Shown here: piece after piece, positions 8,522 through 15,674 of the stretch
Layout of the letters: each line of letters begins with the position of its first letter
Position numbering within the stretch: position 1 is the stretch's first letter
Source of the DNA: a virus
Reading direction: 5' to 3' (one strand)
IMG/VR virus record: IMGVR_UViG_3300024259_002152
Location: 1 to 64,000 of that record
DNA: 64,000 nucleotides
Notes under the pieces: model-generated
Told to the model about the DNA's origin: nothing
Database searches by the model: none
What the model saw: the letters and a program-made list of their open reading frames with translations, nothing else
Made by a program: the position numbers and the translations under genes

Positions 8522-8833
8522 ATGAGCAAAGATATTAAATACAGTTTAAAAGAAGCAAAAGATGAAAATGGAGATAGTTGTTTTGAAGTATTCTTTACAC
8601 CTGATCCTGATGACAGATGGGTAGATACGTTTAAGAGTTCTGTTAAAGAGCATAACAAAAGTGATAGGATAGGTTTTGATTGGAAGCATTTGTATATAAA
8701 AGAGAAAGAGGGTAGATTTATTATTCAGGGAGAAGAGAAACAAGCTAATGAGAGCATGACTGGTAGTTTTTATCAATATCAGGAAGAGGCTATGCATCGA
8801 GTGGTTTCAAGAACAAATGTTAAAAGGGCATAA
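8522..8833 (+). CDS. Hypothetical protein, 103 aa
   Basis: This is a small charged soluble protein with a likely beta-rich core (SCFEVFFTPDPDDRWVDTF...GFDWKHLYIKEKEGRFIIQG) and an amphipathic C-terminal helix ending in RTNVKRA. The start has TAGGAG 8 bases upstream. I do not recognise a family. It begins the accessory gene cluster that follows the homing endonuclease. Confidence 0.6.
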   Translation: MSKDIKYSLKEAKDENGDSCFEVFFTPDPDDRWVDTFKSSVKEHNKSDRIGFDWKHLYIKEKEGRFIIQGEEKQANESMTGSFYQYQEEAMHRVVSRTNVKRA

Positions 8834-8887
8834 GAAATTTTATAAAATAAAGATTAACTTTTCTTTTATTTTTATTTAGGAGAAACC

Positions 8888-9049
8888 ATGTGTAAAGATA
8901 ATGAATGGACAGAATATAATGATGGTAGTGGTATACGTTTTCGTCGAGCAGCAGTGCCTAAGGATATAATACTAGCCTGTCAGGCATATATGAAAAAGTT
9001 ATCTGAGCAGCAAGAAGAAGTAAAGAAAAGAGAGAAAAATAGCAAGTAG
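8888..9049 (+). CDS. Small hypothetical protein, 53 aa
   Basis: The ORF encodes MCKDNEWTEYNDGSGIRF followed by a basic segment and a Lys/Glu-rich helix ending in KREKNSK. A TAGGAG site lies 6 bases before the ATG. No family is recognised. It is the last plus-strand gene before the minus-strand island. Confidence 0.6.
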   Translation: MCKDNEWTEYNDGSGIRFRRAAVPKDIILACQAYMKKLSEQQEEVKKREKNSK

Positions 9050-9050
9050 A

Positions 9051-9067
9051 GGAGAGGCATTCTCTCC
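9051..9067. terminator. Short GC-rich hairpin between convergent genes
   Basis: GGAGAG/CTCTCC with a 5-base loop lies directly after the stop of the 8888 gene and before the ends of the minus-strand genes. It lacks a T run, so terminator function is uncertain. Confidence 0.35.
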
Positions 9068-9070
9068 CCT

Positions 9071-9088
9071 CCTATCGATATCGACCCC
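9071..9088. repeat. 18-bp direct repeat, left copy, bounding minus-strand island
   Basis: CCTATCGATATCGACCCC is identical to 10481-10498. It contains the perfect palindrome TCGATATCGA, and similarity to the right copy continues weakly for about 25 bases (TATCTCCT...TTATTT). The minus-strand cassette lies between the two copies. Confidence 0.8.
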
Positions 9089-9137
9089 TAGTCCTTATCT
9101 CCTTATTCTTATTTGAGAAGAGAAAGATAAGTTGTAA

Positions 9138-9319
9138 TTATTTTTCTTCTAAAAAATTTGGATGGATAAATTGTTCATTATTTTCTGTAAGCACTTCAAT
9201 AAGGATTTTAGGATTAATATCTCCAATATTTTTATTTCTTTTTTCTATTGACCACTCTCTTACCTCGTCTATATCATTATATTTATATTTTTCTTTTTTA
9301 CAAATGTTCTAAATGGCAT
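9138..9319 (-). CDS. Small ORF requiring a -1 frameshift at A_AAA_AAG (or frameshifted pseudogene)
   Basis: From ATG at 9319 the zero frame reads MPFRTFVKKKNINIMI and stops at 9269. Shifting -1 at the heptamer A AAA AAG (9299-9293 on this strand, in the correct zero-frame phase) continues to a stop at 9138, giving about 60 residues with an ordinary, charged sequence (YNDIDEVREWSIEKRNKN, then ILIEVLTENNEQFIHPNFLEEK). The heptamer is the same as the dnaX slippery site. Because it is also a run of six A, a simple indel or assembly error would look the same. Function unknown. It is third in the minus-strand cassette. Confidence 0.45.
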
Positions 9320-9323
9320 TATA

Positions 9324-9752
9324 TTAACTCCTACTTAATTCTACTATTAAGGTTTCTAATGCCATCGGTCCAAATCTGCCTTTTAGCATTAAATGTTCTT
9401 TATTATTATTTTTTAATATTTTACATAGGTTTTTAATAGATAGTTTTCCCATTTCATCATTCCATATCAATACTTTAAAGTTTTTATCATCATTAAAAGT
9501 ATCTCCCGTCCACAGTATAATTTTATACTGTCGGCAGAAGTATGCTGATGCTATATAATAATCTTTTGTATCTTTTCCAAGTTCTTTTTCTATAATATCT
9601 TTGCATTTTTTTATAGATTTTTGTTCAAATAGTTTTAGATATGTATTGCTATATTTTCCCCATTTTTGTTGTTTGCAATATTCTTTACAATCTTCATAAT
9701 ATTCTTTTTTAAATTTTAAAAAATCATTTAATTTATTAAGTAATATTTTGAT
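9324..9752 (-). CDS. 142-codon ORF without ATG/GTG/TTG start
   Basis: The frame is open from the stop at 9753-9755 down to TAA at 9324-9326, with no canonical start codon in its first 280 bases. The translation looks like a real cytosolic protein: a Lys-rich helical first half with several Cys, then YYIASAYFCRQYKIILWTGD, KVLIWNDEMGKLSIKNLCKI and a final MALETLIVELSRS. It overlaps the end of the metallopeptidase gene, which has a GAGGTG site there, so a non-AUG start (ATC 9752 or ATA 9746) or a frameshift from the upstream gene is possible. It may also have lost its start. Family not recognised. Confidence 0.5.
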   Translation of the reverse strand: MKILLNKLNDFLKFKKEYYEDCKEYCKQQKWGKYSNTYLKLFEQKSIKKCKDIIEKELGKDTKDYYIASAYFCRQYKIILWTGDTFNDDKNFKVLIWNDEMGKLSIKNLCKILKNNNKEHLMLKGRFGPMALETLIVELSRS

Positions 9753-10500
9753 TTATCACCTCATTATATATTCTTTGTTTTAGCTTTTTAATATAAATCG
9801 GATTATTTTGTTTCCAGAAATTAATTATTACAAAAAGAGGAGAAGGGATATTTAGTATAGTATTTATTTCTGGGTTTGTTTCTCCAAAAGATTCCGAAAC
9901 TAGCCATTGTTTTATACTTTCTTTATTCTGAGGATTTTGGTAGGCATTTTTTACATATTCTATTAATTCTCGACTATAGGCATCGAATTCTGTGGGTTTG
10001 GACCAATCGCTCATATTCGGATACTGTTTTTGAAGGGAGATTATTTTAGGATCTATAGAATGAGATAATTCATGATATAATTGATTAGTTAAGATATTTT
10101 TTAAATAATTCTCATCTATTCTTTCTGGAAAGACATTTACTTCTTTATATATATTAAAATAGATATTTCCAGTAATTCTATCCCTTTGTGCGGGTATATT
10201 CCCTGCTTGTTCTACAAATTTATTATTAATATAGATATTAGAGGAAACATTTTGATTGGAATATTTATCAAGAAATGAAATTGTTCCTATTTGTATAGGT
10301 GAGGAGGGGAGACTCTGAAAATTTTTATAAAAAAGTAGAATATTTTTAATTATTGTTTCTATTTGTGGATAAATTTCAGGAGGAAGTTTGAGAGTATTGG
10401 AGCTTATTTTAACTTTTTTATACCAATTCATATTATATTCATTATAAGAAAAACAGAAATATCCTTTATAACCCCTCCTCCCTATCGATATCGACCCCAT
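9736..10500 (-). CDS. HExxH zinc metallopeptidase-like protein
   Basis: Residues 143-147 are HELSH in the context QLYHELSHSIDPK, followed about 24 residues later by SKPTEFDAYSRELI, where Glu171 can be the third zinc ligand of a gluzincin-like site. The family is common in mobile elements, but its substrates are unknown. The annotated ATG at 10500 has a good site (AGGAG, 8 bases away). An internal ATG at 10431 gives an MNWYKK start that looks more natural as a protein but lacks a ribosome site. The first 9 codons of the longer form are the direct repeat itself. It leads the three-gene minus-strand cassette. Confidence 0.7.
   Translation of the reverse strand: MGSISIGRRGYKGYFCFSYNEYNMNWYKKVKISSNTLKLPPEIYPQIETIIKNILLFYKNFQSLPSSPIQIGTISFLDKYSNQNVSSNIYINNKFVEQAGNIPAQRDRITGNIYFNIYKEVNVFPERIDENYLKNILTNQLYHELSHSIDPKIISLQKQYPNMSDWSKPTEFDAYSRELIEYVKNAYQNPQNKESIKQWLVSESFGETNPEINTILNIPSPLFVIINFWKQNNPIYIKKLKQRIYNEVINQNIT
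10481..10498. repeat. 18-bp direct repeat, right copy
   Basis: Identical to 9071-9088, with the palindrome TCGATATCGA at 10485-10494. It overlaps the first codons of the metallopeptidase ORF. Confidence 0.8.
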
Positions 10501-10548
10501 TTCCCCTATCTCCTAACTCTTTATTTTTCAAGCACTTATCTTTTTTAC

Positions 10549-10576
10549 TTGAAAGTGAAAGTAGATTCCTTATAAT
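10549..10576 (+). promoter_or_regulatory. Sigma70-type promoter TTGAAA-N16-TATAAT with GTGAAAG box
   Basis: TTGAAA (10549-10554) and TATAAT (10571-10576) are 16 bases apart, with GTGAAAG (10555-10561) directly after the -35. The ATG of the next gene lies 10 bases after the -10, so the transcript would be nearly leaderless. Confidence 0.7.
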
Positions 10577-10586
10577 TATTTTTATC

Positions 10587-11057
10587 ATGAGATATAGAGT
10601 AAAAAGAGAAGTAAAAGCAATAATCAAGCAATACAAATTAGATTGTTCTGTTGAGGAGTTCGGGGATAAAGTAGATTGGGAAATGGTTTCTTTGTATCAA
10701 AATTGTTCTGAAAATTTTATTGAGGAATACAAGGACAGAGTAGATTGGATATTTATTTCAGTTTATAAAAAGAATCTTTCAGAAGAGTTTATTGAAAAAT
10801 ATGAAGATAGAGTATCTTGGGATTGTATTTCTGGTTGTCAAAAGCTTTCGGAAGATTTTATAAGAAGGTTTAAAAGTAGATTACGTTTGGACCATTTGCT
10901 TTGTAATTGGAATGTAAGCATATCATATCGGTTATGGGAAGAAATGGAAGAGTTAGGACGCAAACGGTTTGATCAGGTGATTGAGTGTTCGACAGGGGGA
11001 GAGGTTCCTTTAGAGTATGACCTTATCGACAATCGTTTTGACATATTAGATTTATAA
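10587..11057 (+). CDS. DW..IS..LSE.FI repeat protein with C-terminal RFDILDL tag
   Basis: This 156-residue protein carries three to four copies of a 23-residue repeat (DRVDWIFISVY..NLSEEFIEKYE type) between residues about 27 and 105. Each repeat has Asp-Trp, a Ser-Tyr/Gln core and LSE-[DEN]-FI, probably forming a helical-repeat solenoid. Similar repeats occur in uncharacterised phage and giant-virus proteins as I recall. It ends in DNRFDILDL, the tag shared by six other proteins here. There is no ribosome binding site, and the start lies 10 bases after a -10 box. A related repeat protein lies at 11937. Confidence 0.7.
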   Translation: MRYRVKREVKAIIKQYKLDCSVEEFGDKVDWEMVSLYQNCSENFIEEYKDRVDWIFISVYKKNLSEEFIEKYEDRVSWDCISGCQKLSEDFIRRFKSRLRLDHLLCNWNVSISYRLWEEMEELGRKRFDQVIECSTGGEVPLEYDLIDNRFDILDL

Positions 11058-11107
11058 ACACATCTTTTCACTAACTCCTTATTCTATAACTACTTATCAA
11101 TTTTTGT

Positions 11108-11135
11108 TTGAAAGTGAAAGAGGAATCACTATAAT
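11108..11135 (+). promoter_or_regulatory. Sigma70-type promoter TTGAAA-N16-TATAAT with GTGAAAG box
   Basis: TTGAAA (11108-11113), GTGAAAG (11114-11120) and TATAAT (11130-11135) have the same spacings as at 10549. The gene at 11159 has a normal leader with TAGGAG. Confidence 0.7.
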
Positions 11136-11158
11136 TAGTTTTTATTTAGGAGTAAGTA

Positions 11159-11503
11159 ATGAGTAAGAATAAAGAAGAGATTTTACAAGAGTATATTGAC
11201 TATAGGCGTGTTAATGATGTTAAAGATGAGGTAATAGATAATATATTTTTAAATGAGATGGTATGGTCAGATGGAGATGGGAATGATTGTCATTTATTCA
11301 AAGACCATGGGCGTATAAAAACGTTTTTTGAGAATATTATTTTAGGAAGACATGCAGATGATAATCCTATTAGGGCATGGGGAGGAAAAGGTAATGTATG
11401 TGGGACTATGTATCGAAATGCTGTAATAGTTGATAATATTAATGAAGCAATATTTAACAGGATATATGAAGAATTAGAGAAAAGAGATTTTAGAATAAGA
11501 TAA
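11159..11503 (+). CDS. Hypothetical protein, 114 aa
   Basis: This acidic soluble protein has a strong start (TAGGAG) and its own promoter. The C-terminal half (RAWGGKGNVCGTMYRNAVIVDN then a helix) could be a small alpha/beta fold. No family is recognised. It starts an early-type operon running through the tagged genes to 13343. Confidence 0.6.
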   Translation: MSKNKEEILQEYIDYRRVNDVKDEVIDNIFLNEMVWSDGDGNDCHLFKDHGRIKTFFENIILGRHADDNPIRAWGGKGNVCGTMYRNAVIVDNINEAIFNRIYEELEKRDFRIR

Positions 11504-11529
11504 GAGGCATAAGAAATTGGGAGTTAGTT

Positions 11530-11745
11530 ATGAAGGTAAAAGAATTAATAAAAGAGTTAGAGAATAAAGATCCAGAGATGGAGGTATTTCTTTATAATCA
11601 ATCTGATGGTGCTCAAGGTCCATTATCACGAATAGAGATAAAAAAAGAGTATTGGACAGTTGAAAATATTCCCAAGGAAGTTGACCCATATGATGTAGTT
11701 GTATTTGTTTCATGGCAAAAAATATTAGGAATAAATAATGGGTGA
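11530..11745 (+). CDS. Small protein, MKVKELIKELENKDPEMEV family
   Basis: This 71-residue protein has an N-terminal helix MKVKELIKELENKDPEMEVFLY followed by strands. It resembles small phage and bacterial proteins that begin 'M.v.eLi..L...dpd.eV.l' and have no known function. Its last codons overlap the next gene by 8 bases, which suggests translational coupling. Confidence 0.6.
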   Translation: MKVKELIKELENKDPEMEVFLYNQSDGAQGPLSRIEIKKEYWTVENIPKEVDPYDVVVFVSWQKILGINNG

Positions 11746-11914
11746 AAAAAGATGGTTAGAGAGATATAAAGAATGGCTTGGGGGAGTTTTTGAAGATCCA
11801 GGAGATAATATTTTATGGCAGATCCAAAGTCTTACAATAGGGGATTTTCAAATAGATAATGATTTTGTTGAGTCGGGGCCAATTAATAGTCGTTTTGAGA
11901 TTTTAGATTTATGA
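11738..11914 (+). CDS. 58-aa protein with C-terminal RFEILDL tag
   Basis: This short ORF reads MGEKRWLERYKEWLGGVFED and ends NSRFEILDL directly before TGA. The body is a Trp-rich amphipathic helix plus a short acidic stretch, so the tag makes up a sixth of the protein. It overlaps the previous gene by 8 bases. It is the shortest of the seven tagged proteins and shows that the tag is attached to very different bodies. Confidence 0.7.
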   Translation: MGEKRWLERYKEWLGGVFEDPGDNILWQIQSLTIGDFQIDNDFVESGPINSRFEILDL

Positions 11915-11936
11915 GTTCATATAAGAGAAAGAAATC

Positions 11937-12521
11937 ATGAAAGAATCAGTCAAAAAAGAGATAGAAGAAATAATGGAAAAGTTTAAGAACAAGGACGCAT
12001 TCGTTTTTCCTATTGATAGTATTTTAGAAATGTTTGGTGCTTCTCCTATAAAATTTGAGAATAGGATAGATTGGTCATATCTTTCTCGTTATGGGAATTT
12101 GTCAGAAGATTTTATGAGAGAATTTAAAAATAGAATAGATTGGCATTGGGCATCTGGTCGTCAAAAATTATCTGAAGATTTTATTAGAGAAGTGCAAAAC
12201 AAAGTATATTGGGGAGATATTTTACAATTTCAAAAATTATCTGAATCATTTATTAGGGAGATGAGAGGTAGAATAAATAAAAATGAGGATAGGCTTAAAT
12301 TTGTTCGGGAACATCAAAATATATCGAATGAATTAAGGCAAGAAATAAATATTGGGGAGATATTATCTGCTGAAGATGCTGCTGCTGTTTTTCATTATTC
12401 TCCTCCTCCTCGTAATCCTTATGCCTCATATAAGAAGAAATCATCTTCTTCTAAAATAACAAAAGCAGTTTCTTTTGTCGATGATTTTATTAATGACCGT
12501 TTTGAGATTTTAGATTTATAG
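11937..12521 (+). CDS. DW..IS..LSE.FI repeat protein with C-terminal RFEILDL tag
   Basis: This 194-residue paralogue of the 10587 protein has three clear 23-residue repeats at about residues 41-110 (NRIDWSYLSRYGNLSEDFMREFK and two more) and a decayed fourth. The linker is Pro/Ser/Lys-rich (PPPRNPY, KKKSSSSK), and the C-terminus is INDRFEILDL. The disordered linker before the tag would let the tag reach a partner independently of the repeat body. Function unknown. Confidence 0.7.
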   Translation: MKESVKKEIEEIMEKFKNKDAFVFPIDSILEMFGASPIKFENRIDWSYLSRYGNLSEDFMREFKNRIDWHWASGRQKLSEDFIREVQNKVYWGDILQFQKLSESFIREMRGRINKNEDRLKFVREHQNISNELRQEINIGEILSAEDAAAVFHYSPPPRNPYASYKKKSSSSKITKAVSFVDDFINDRFEILDL

Positions 12522-12531
12522 GAATATAGAT

Positions 12532-12981
12532 TTGGTCAATTTCGTAGAGGACTATTTTAAGAGAAAAAATCGTATTATGGCGCATTTTATTGGACAAGAT
12601 ATAGTTCTTCCTAGTCAAATAGCGGATATATTAGACGTGCCATATACAGATATAATACATTTGGGAAGCGAATTGAAAAATATCACTATTCTTTCGCAGA
12701 TGAAACATTCAGATATTTTGAGTGATATTTATTCTTTGGGATTATCAAAATTAATTTTAGTATACAATTTCTATCCAGAGATGAATTTCTATTTTATAAT
12801 GAAGAATAGAAAAGCTCTTAAAATTAAATATTCAGAATGGAGTTCTTCTTATAATAATAGGGCTAACGGGCATATTTCTCATCGGATTTTTTGCATATTT
12901 GAAAAATTTAAAATAGAAGGGTTAAAAGGCAAGTCCATGAGTGTTTCGGTTCCGAGTCGTTTTGAGATTTTAGATTTATGA
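12532..12981 (+). CDS. 149-aa protein with C-terminal RFEILDL tag
   Basis: The ORF starts with TTG at 12532; an ATG at 12577 (MAHFIGQD) is an alternative, and neither has a strong ribosome site. The body is hydrophobic/helical (IADILDVPYTDIIHLGSEL, LILVYNFYPEMNFYFIMKN) and not similar to the other tagged proteins. It ends PSRFEILDL, with the stop overlapping the start of the next tagged gene. Family not recognised. Confidence 0.6.
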   Translation: MVNFVEDYFKRKNRIMAHFIGQDIVLPSQIADILDVPYTDIIHLGSELKNITILSQMKHSDILSDIYSLGLSKLILVYNFYPEMNFYFIMKNRKALKIKYSEWSSSYNNRANGHISHRIFCIFEKFKIEGLKGKSMSVSVPSRFEILDL

Positions 12982-13343
12982 GTAGATATTATAGATTAAA
13001 TAAGGACCACAGTGTAGAGTCAATTTCTGATGATGACATACAGGCATGGGCTCAGGATTTTAATGATCATCCTGAGAATAAAATAGTTGAGCATACAGTG
13101 GTAGGAAAAGGAGTAGGGGTATCGACTGTTTTTTTAGGCATAAATCATGCTTTTGATGATTATGCTGATCCTATTTTATTTGAAACTATGGTATTTGGTG
13201 GGGATCATAACGATCATATGGAGAGATATACGACATGGGATGAGGCAGTTAAGGGTCATGAGAAGATAGTAAAAATGTGTGGGGGAAGAATAAAAGAAGA
13301 TGATGAAGTAATCAACAACAGATTTGATATATTAGATTTATAG
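12978..13343 (+). CDS. Widespread phage protein (VSTVFLG..H..FETMVFGG type) with added RFDILDL tag
   Basis: The 121-residue protein begins with a YYRLNKDHSVESISDDDIQAW segment and contains VSTVFLGINHAF, FETMVFGGDHND and RYTTWDEAVKGHE. This is a very common small phage protein of unknown function in which, as I recall, the family normally ends soon after the 'TW.eA..GH' block. Here an extra stretch ends INNRFDILDL, so the tag looks added to a standard family. The ATG overlaps the stop of the preceding tagged gene. Its end is only 3 bases from the end of the convergent minus-strand operon. Confidence 0.75.
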   Translation: MSRYYRLNKDHSVESISDDDIQAWAQDFNDHPENKIVEHTVVGKGVGVSTVFLGINHAFDDYADPILFETMVFGGDHNDHMERYTTWDEAVKGHEKIVKMCGGRIKEDDEVINNRFDILDL

Positions 13344-13346
13344 AAA

Positions 13347-14498
13347 TTATTCTCTTTTTTCTAATTTACATGCTGCTGAAATAGTAAAGACATCTAGTCC
13401 AGATAGGTCATCAGAGATTATCCATTGTAATCTGTCTTGATTTTCTGGTTTAAGGACTAGAGGTTCTGCCACATAAGAAATTCCAGATAGCCATGATCCA
13501 CCTGCTGGGTTGGTTCCTCCATATGCTGTTAATCTTGTATCTGGAATGGCAAATATATCGGAAAATTTGCGAAAAGAATTTTGGCTTTCTATTTCGTCGC
13601 TTACAATTCTTTGATATACAATTCCATTAGATAGCTCAGCAACTCCGAAGAATGAATTATATGGTATTCCAGGCATGGTGCTATCTGCCAATATGGTTGA
13701 ATAACTATCATCTGCGAAAACAAAAGTAAATGATAAAACATGAAGCCACGTTCCTAGGTCTGGTTCTATACTAAATGTGGCAGATGAAATATCTGATGTT
13801 CCTCCTTTTTCTTGAACATCTATTTCATCGAGAAAATAATCTGGAGGGGAACCTACTCCTATATCTACAGTAGTTATTCTAAAAGCATCGATTGTTTGTG
13901 CTGTAAGAGACATGTCTTCTAGTGGTATAGTAAATTTTTGCCATGTGGTAGTAATTCCTGTATTGACATAATCTCCAATATTTACTGTAGTTCCTACTTG
14001 TGCCCCAGCTCCTGTGTCCCATCCTATTAAATTTGCAGCTTTGGTTCCTGTAGTCGTCCATGCTGAGATTGCTATCCATCCTGTTATAGTTGTGTAATTG
14101 GTTAAATCTAAATTAGAACCTTTCGCTAATTGCATAGTATCATTATTAGATGTTGTTGTTGCATCTATCATAACTGTTCCGCTATGTGGGGAGATAGCTC
14201 CAACTGCTCCGCTATTAAAAACCCATCCTCCTCCTACAATAATAGATGTTGCCCATTCTGTATCTTCATCATATACTGGTTCTGGGGTTCCTCCGAAAAC
14301 TCCAGCTTGTATATTCATATTGATTCCAAAAGTCGGATTGGAGAAATATAAGGCGCTATTTTCAAATCGACGGAGAGGATATGTGGCTACAACTACTGCA
14401 TTTTTATCACAGCAATCGATTATGTCTCCGTCATTAACAGTGACTATATGAGCATTTCTATGATCTCTTGGATCTGTTATGTAGGTATCTATTCCCAT
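13347..14498 (-). CDS. Virion-type beta-sandwich protein
   Basis: This 383-residue protein is last in the minus-strand operon. Residues about 75-235 look like a carbohydrate-binding-module-type jelly roll (DLTNYTTITGWIAISAW, TWQKFTIPLEDM, IDAFRITTVDIG..PDYFLDEI), a layout seen in phage virion proteins. The rest is beta-rich with no catalytic motif. An AGGA site lies upstream of the ATG. It probably forms part of a fibre or capsid decoration together with its upstream neighbours. Confidence 0.6.
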   Translation of the reverse strand: MGIDTYITDPRDHRNAHIVTVNDGDIIDCCDKNAVVVATYPLRRFENSALYFSNPTFGINMNIQAGVFGGTPEPVYDEDTEWATSIIVGGGWVFNSGAVGAISPHSGTVMIDATTTSNNDTMQLAKGSNLDLTNYTTITGWIAISAWTTTGTKAANLIGWDTGAGAQVGTTVNIGDYVNTGITTTWQKFTIPLEDMSLTAQTIDAFRITTVDIGVGSPPDYFLDEIDVQEKGGTSDISSATFSIEPDLGTWLHVLSFTFVFADDSYSTILADSTMPGIPYNSFFGVAELSNGIVYQRIVSDEIESQNSFRKFSDIFAIPDTRLTAYGGTNPAGGSWLSGISYVAEPLVLKPENQDRLQWIISDDLSGLDVFTISAACKLEKRE

Positions 14499-14500
14499 TT

Positions 14501-15085
14501 TTATCCTACTGTCGTAGAGTGATAATTAAATACCAAAGTTCCATCTATTTCTGTATCAAGATTTGTTGCATATAGTGTAATTAGATTATTTTTAGGGACG
14601 ATAATATCTTGTTCGAAATTGAAATGACTTGTTGTGTCAGAAGAGCTTATATATATTCTTTGTAATTCTACTCCTCCAGATAATCCTGTTATTTCATCTC
14701 CTCCTTTAAACACTCCGTCTGCTGTTTTCCCGCTTCCAAGATTTAGATTGGCAGGACTAATATCGCTTCCTCCTACTTGTGTTCCGCTATCCTTTCCTAT
14801 TACTTTTATTATTTCTGTTTGTCCTGTTCCTCCCAATCTTAGATCGATTCCTTCAAGGACCATTTCTCCTTCATGAGTATTTTGGATATATAGGAAACAA
14901 ACATCTCCAGTTGTATTTGACGGGTCGTCATATGCTGGGGTTTGTTGGAATATTAAATTAAAAGCAAGTCCTTCATCATGATTTATATGGTGTTCTGTTG
15001 ATGATGTTACTGCTATTGTTTTTAATCTATTCTCTGTGCTGACTCCAGCGGTTCTTCCTGATCCTTGTCCATCTTCTATTAGCAT
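14501..15085 (-). CDS. Virion protein paralogue 1 (EDGQGSG..A.V...NRL type)
   Basis: The N-terminus IEDGQGSGRTAGVSTENRL followed by EHHINHDEGLAF is the hallmark shared with the next two genes. The family recurs in phage structural proteins. The remainder is beta-rich and includes ISSSDTTSHFNFEQDIIVPKNN and DGTLVFNYH, also close to paralogue 2. The three genes are a tandem triplication, probably giving related subunits of one particle component. Confidence 0.65.
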   Translation of the reverse strand: MLIEDGQGSGRTAGVSTENRLKTIAVTSSTEHHINHDEGLAFNLIFQQTPAYDDPSNTTGDVCFLYIQNTHEGEMVLEGIDLRLGGTGQTEIIKVIGKDSGTQVGGSDISPANLNLGSGKTADGVFKGGDEITGLSGGVELQRIYISSSDTTSHFNFEQDIIVPKNNLITLYATNLDTEIDGTLVFNYHSTTVG

Positions 15086-15101
15086 TTCATTCCCCTTTTA
15101 A

Positions 15102-15653
15102 TTATGAGTTTGTTTGGTGGTAATGGAAAACCAGTGTTCCATCTATTTCTATTCCTCCTGTAACGGCATGGAGGCATAGAGTTTGATTAGGAGGAACTAT
15201 TAAATCTTGTTCGAAATTATAATATGAACTAGTATTGCTGCCTGTTATATAAAATCTTTCAACTGTATTTCCATGAGTAAGTCCAGTGATGCCGTCATCA
15301 ACAATAAATGTTCCATCAGCGTTATTCCCACTTCCCGCATTACAGTTGGCAGGAACGGCAGCAGTTCCAACAGCAGTCCCTGTAGTTTTTAGTTTTACTT
15401 CAATTTGTTCATCACTAGATGTTCTTAACAGTATTCCTTCTACTATTAGATTTACTCCATTACCATTTTTCATATAGACAAAACAGCAGTCGGCAGAAGA
15501 AGGAGTTTTTTGAAACAACAACTGGTATGCTGTTCCTTCGCTCACATTAGAATGGTGTTCTAAAGTTTGTGTTATTGCATGGGTTAATAGTCTATTTTCA
15601 GCATTAACCTCTGCTTTTTTTCCTGATCCTTTCCCATCTTCTATAATAGCCAT
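15102..15653 (-). CDS. Virion protein paralogue 2 (EDGKGSG..A.V...NRL type)
   Basis: This 183-residue protein is most like its downstream neighbour: both share ITGLxxGxxxERxYI, a SxYNFEQDLIVPPNQ segment and DGTLVFHYH. A GKGSGKKAEVNAENRLL start and EHHSNVSEGTAYQL mark the family. There is no signal peptide or catalytic motif. It is a structural protein by family and by context. Confidence 0.65.
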   Translation of the reverse strand: MAIIEDGKGSGKKAEVNAENRLLTHAITQTLEHHSNVSEGTAYQLLFQKTPSSADCCFVYMKNGNGVNLIVEGILLRTSSDEQIEVKLKTTGTAVGTAAVPANCNAGSGNNADGTFIVDDGITGLTHGNTVERFYITGSNTSSYYNFEQDLIVPPNQTLCLHAVTGGIEIDGTLVFHYHQTNS

Positions 15654-15674
15654 TATTATTTTCCTATAAAGTAT

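Noticed and set aside
13343-13347. Missing terminator between convergent operons 3 bases apart
   Set aside because: It is tight packing without visible structure. Transcriptional interference is possible, but nothing in the sequence supports a specific claim.
14098-14451. Plus-strand ORFs antisense to the minus-strand virion operon
   Set aside because: They lack ribosome sites and look like reverse translations of beta-rich proteins.
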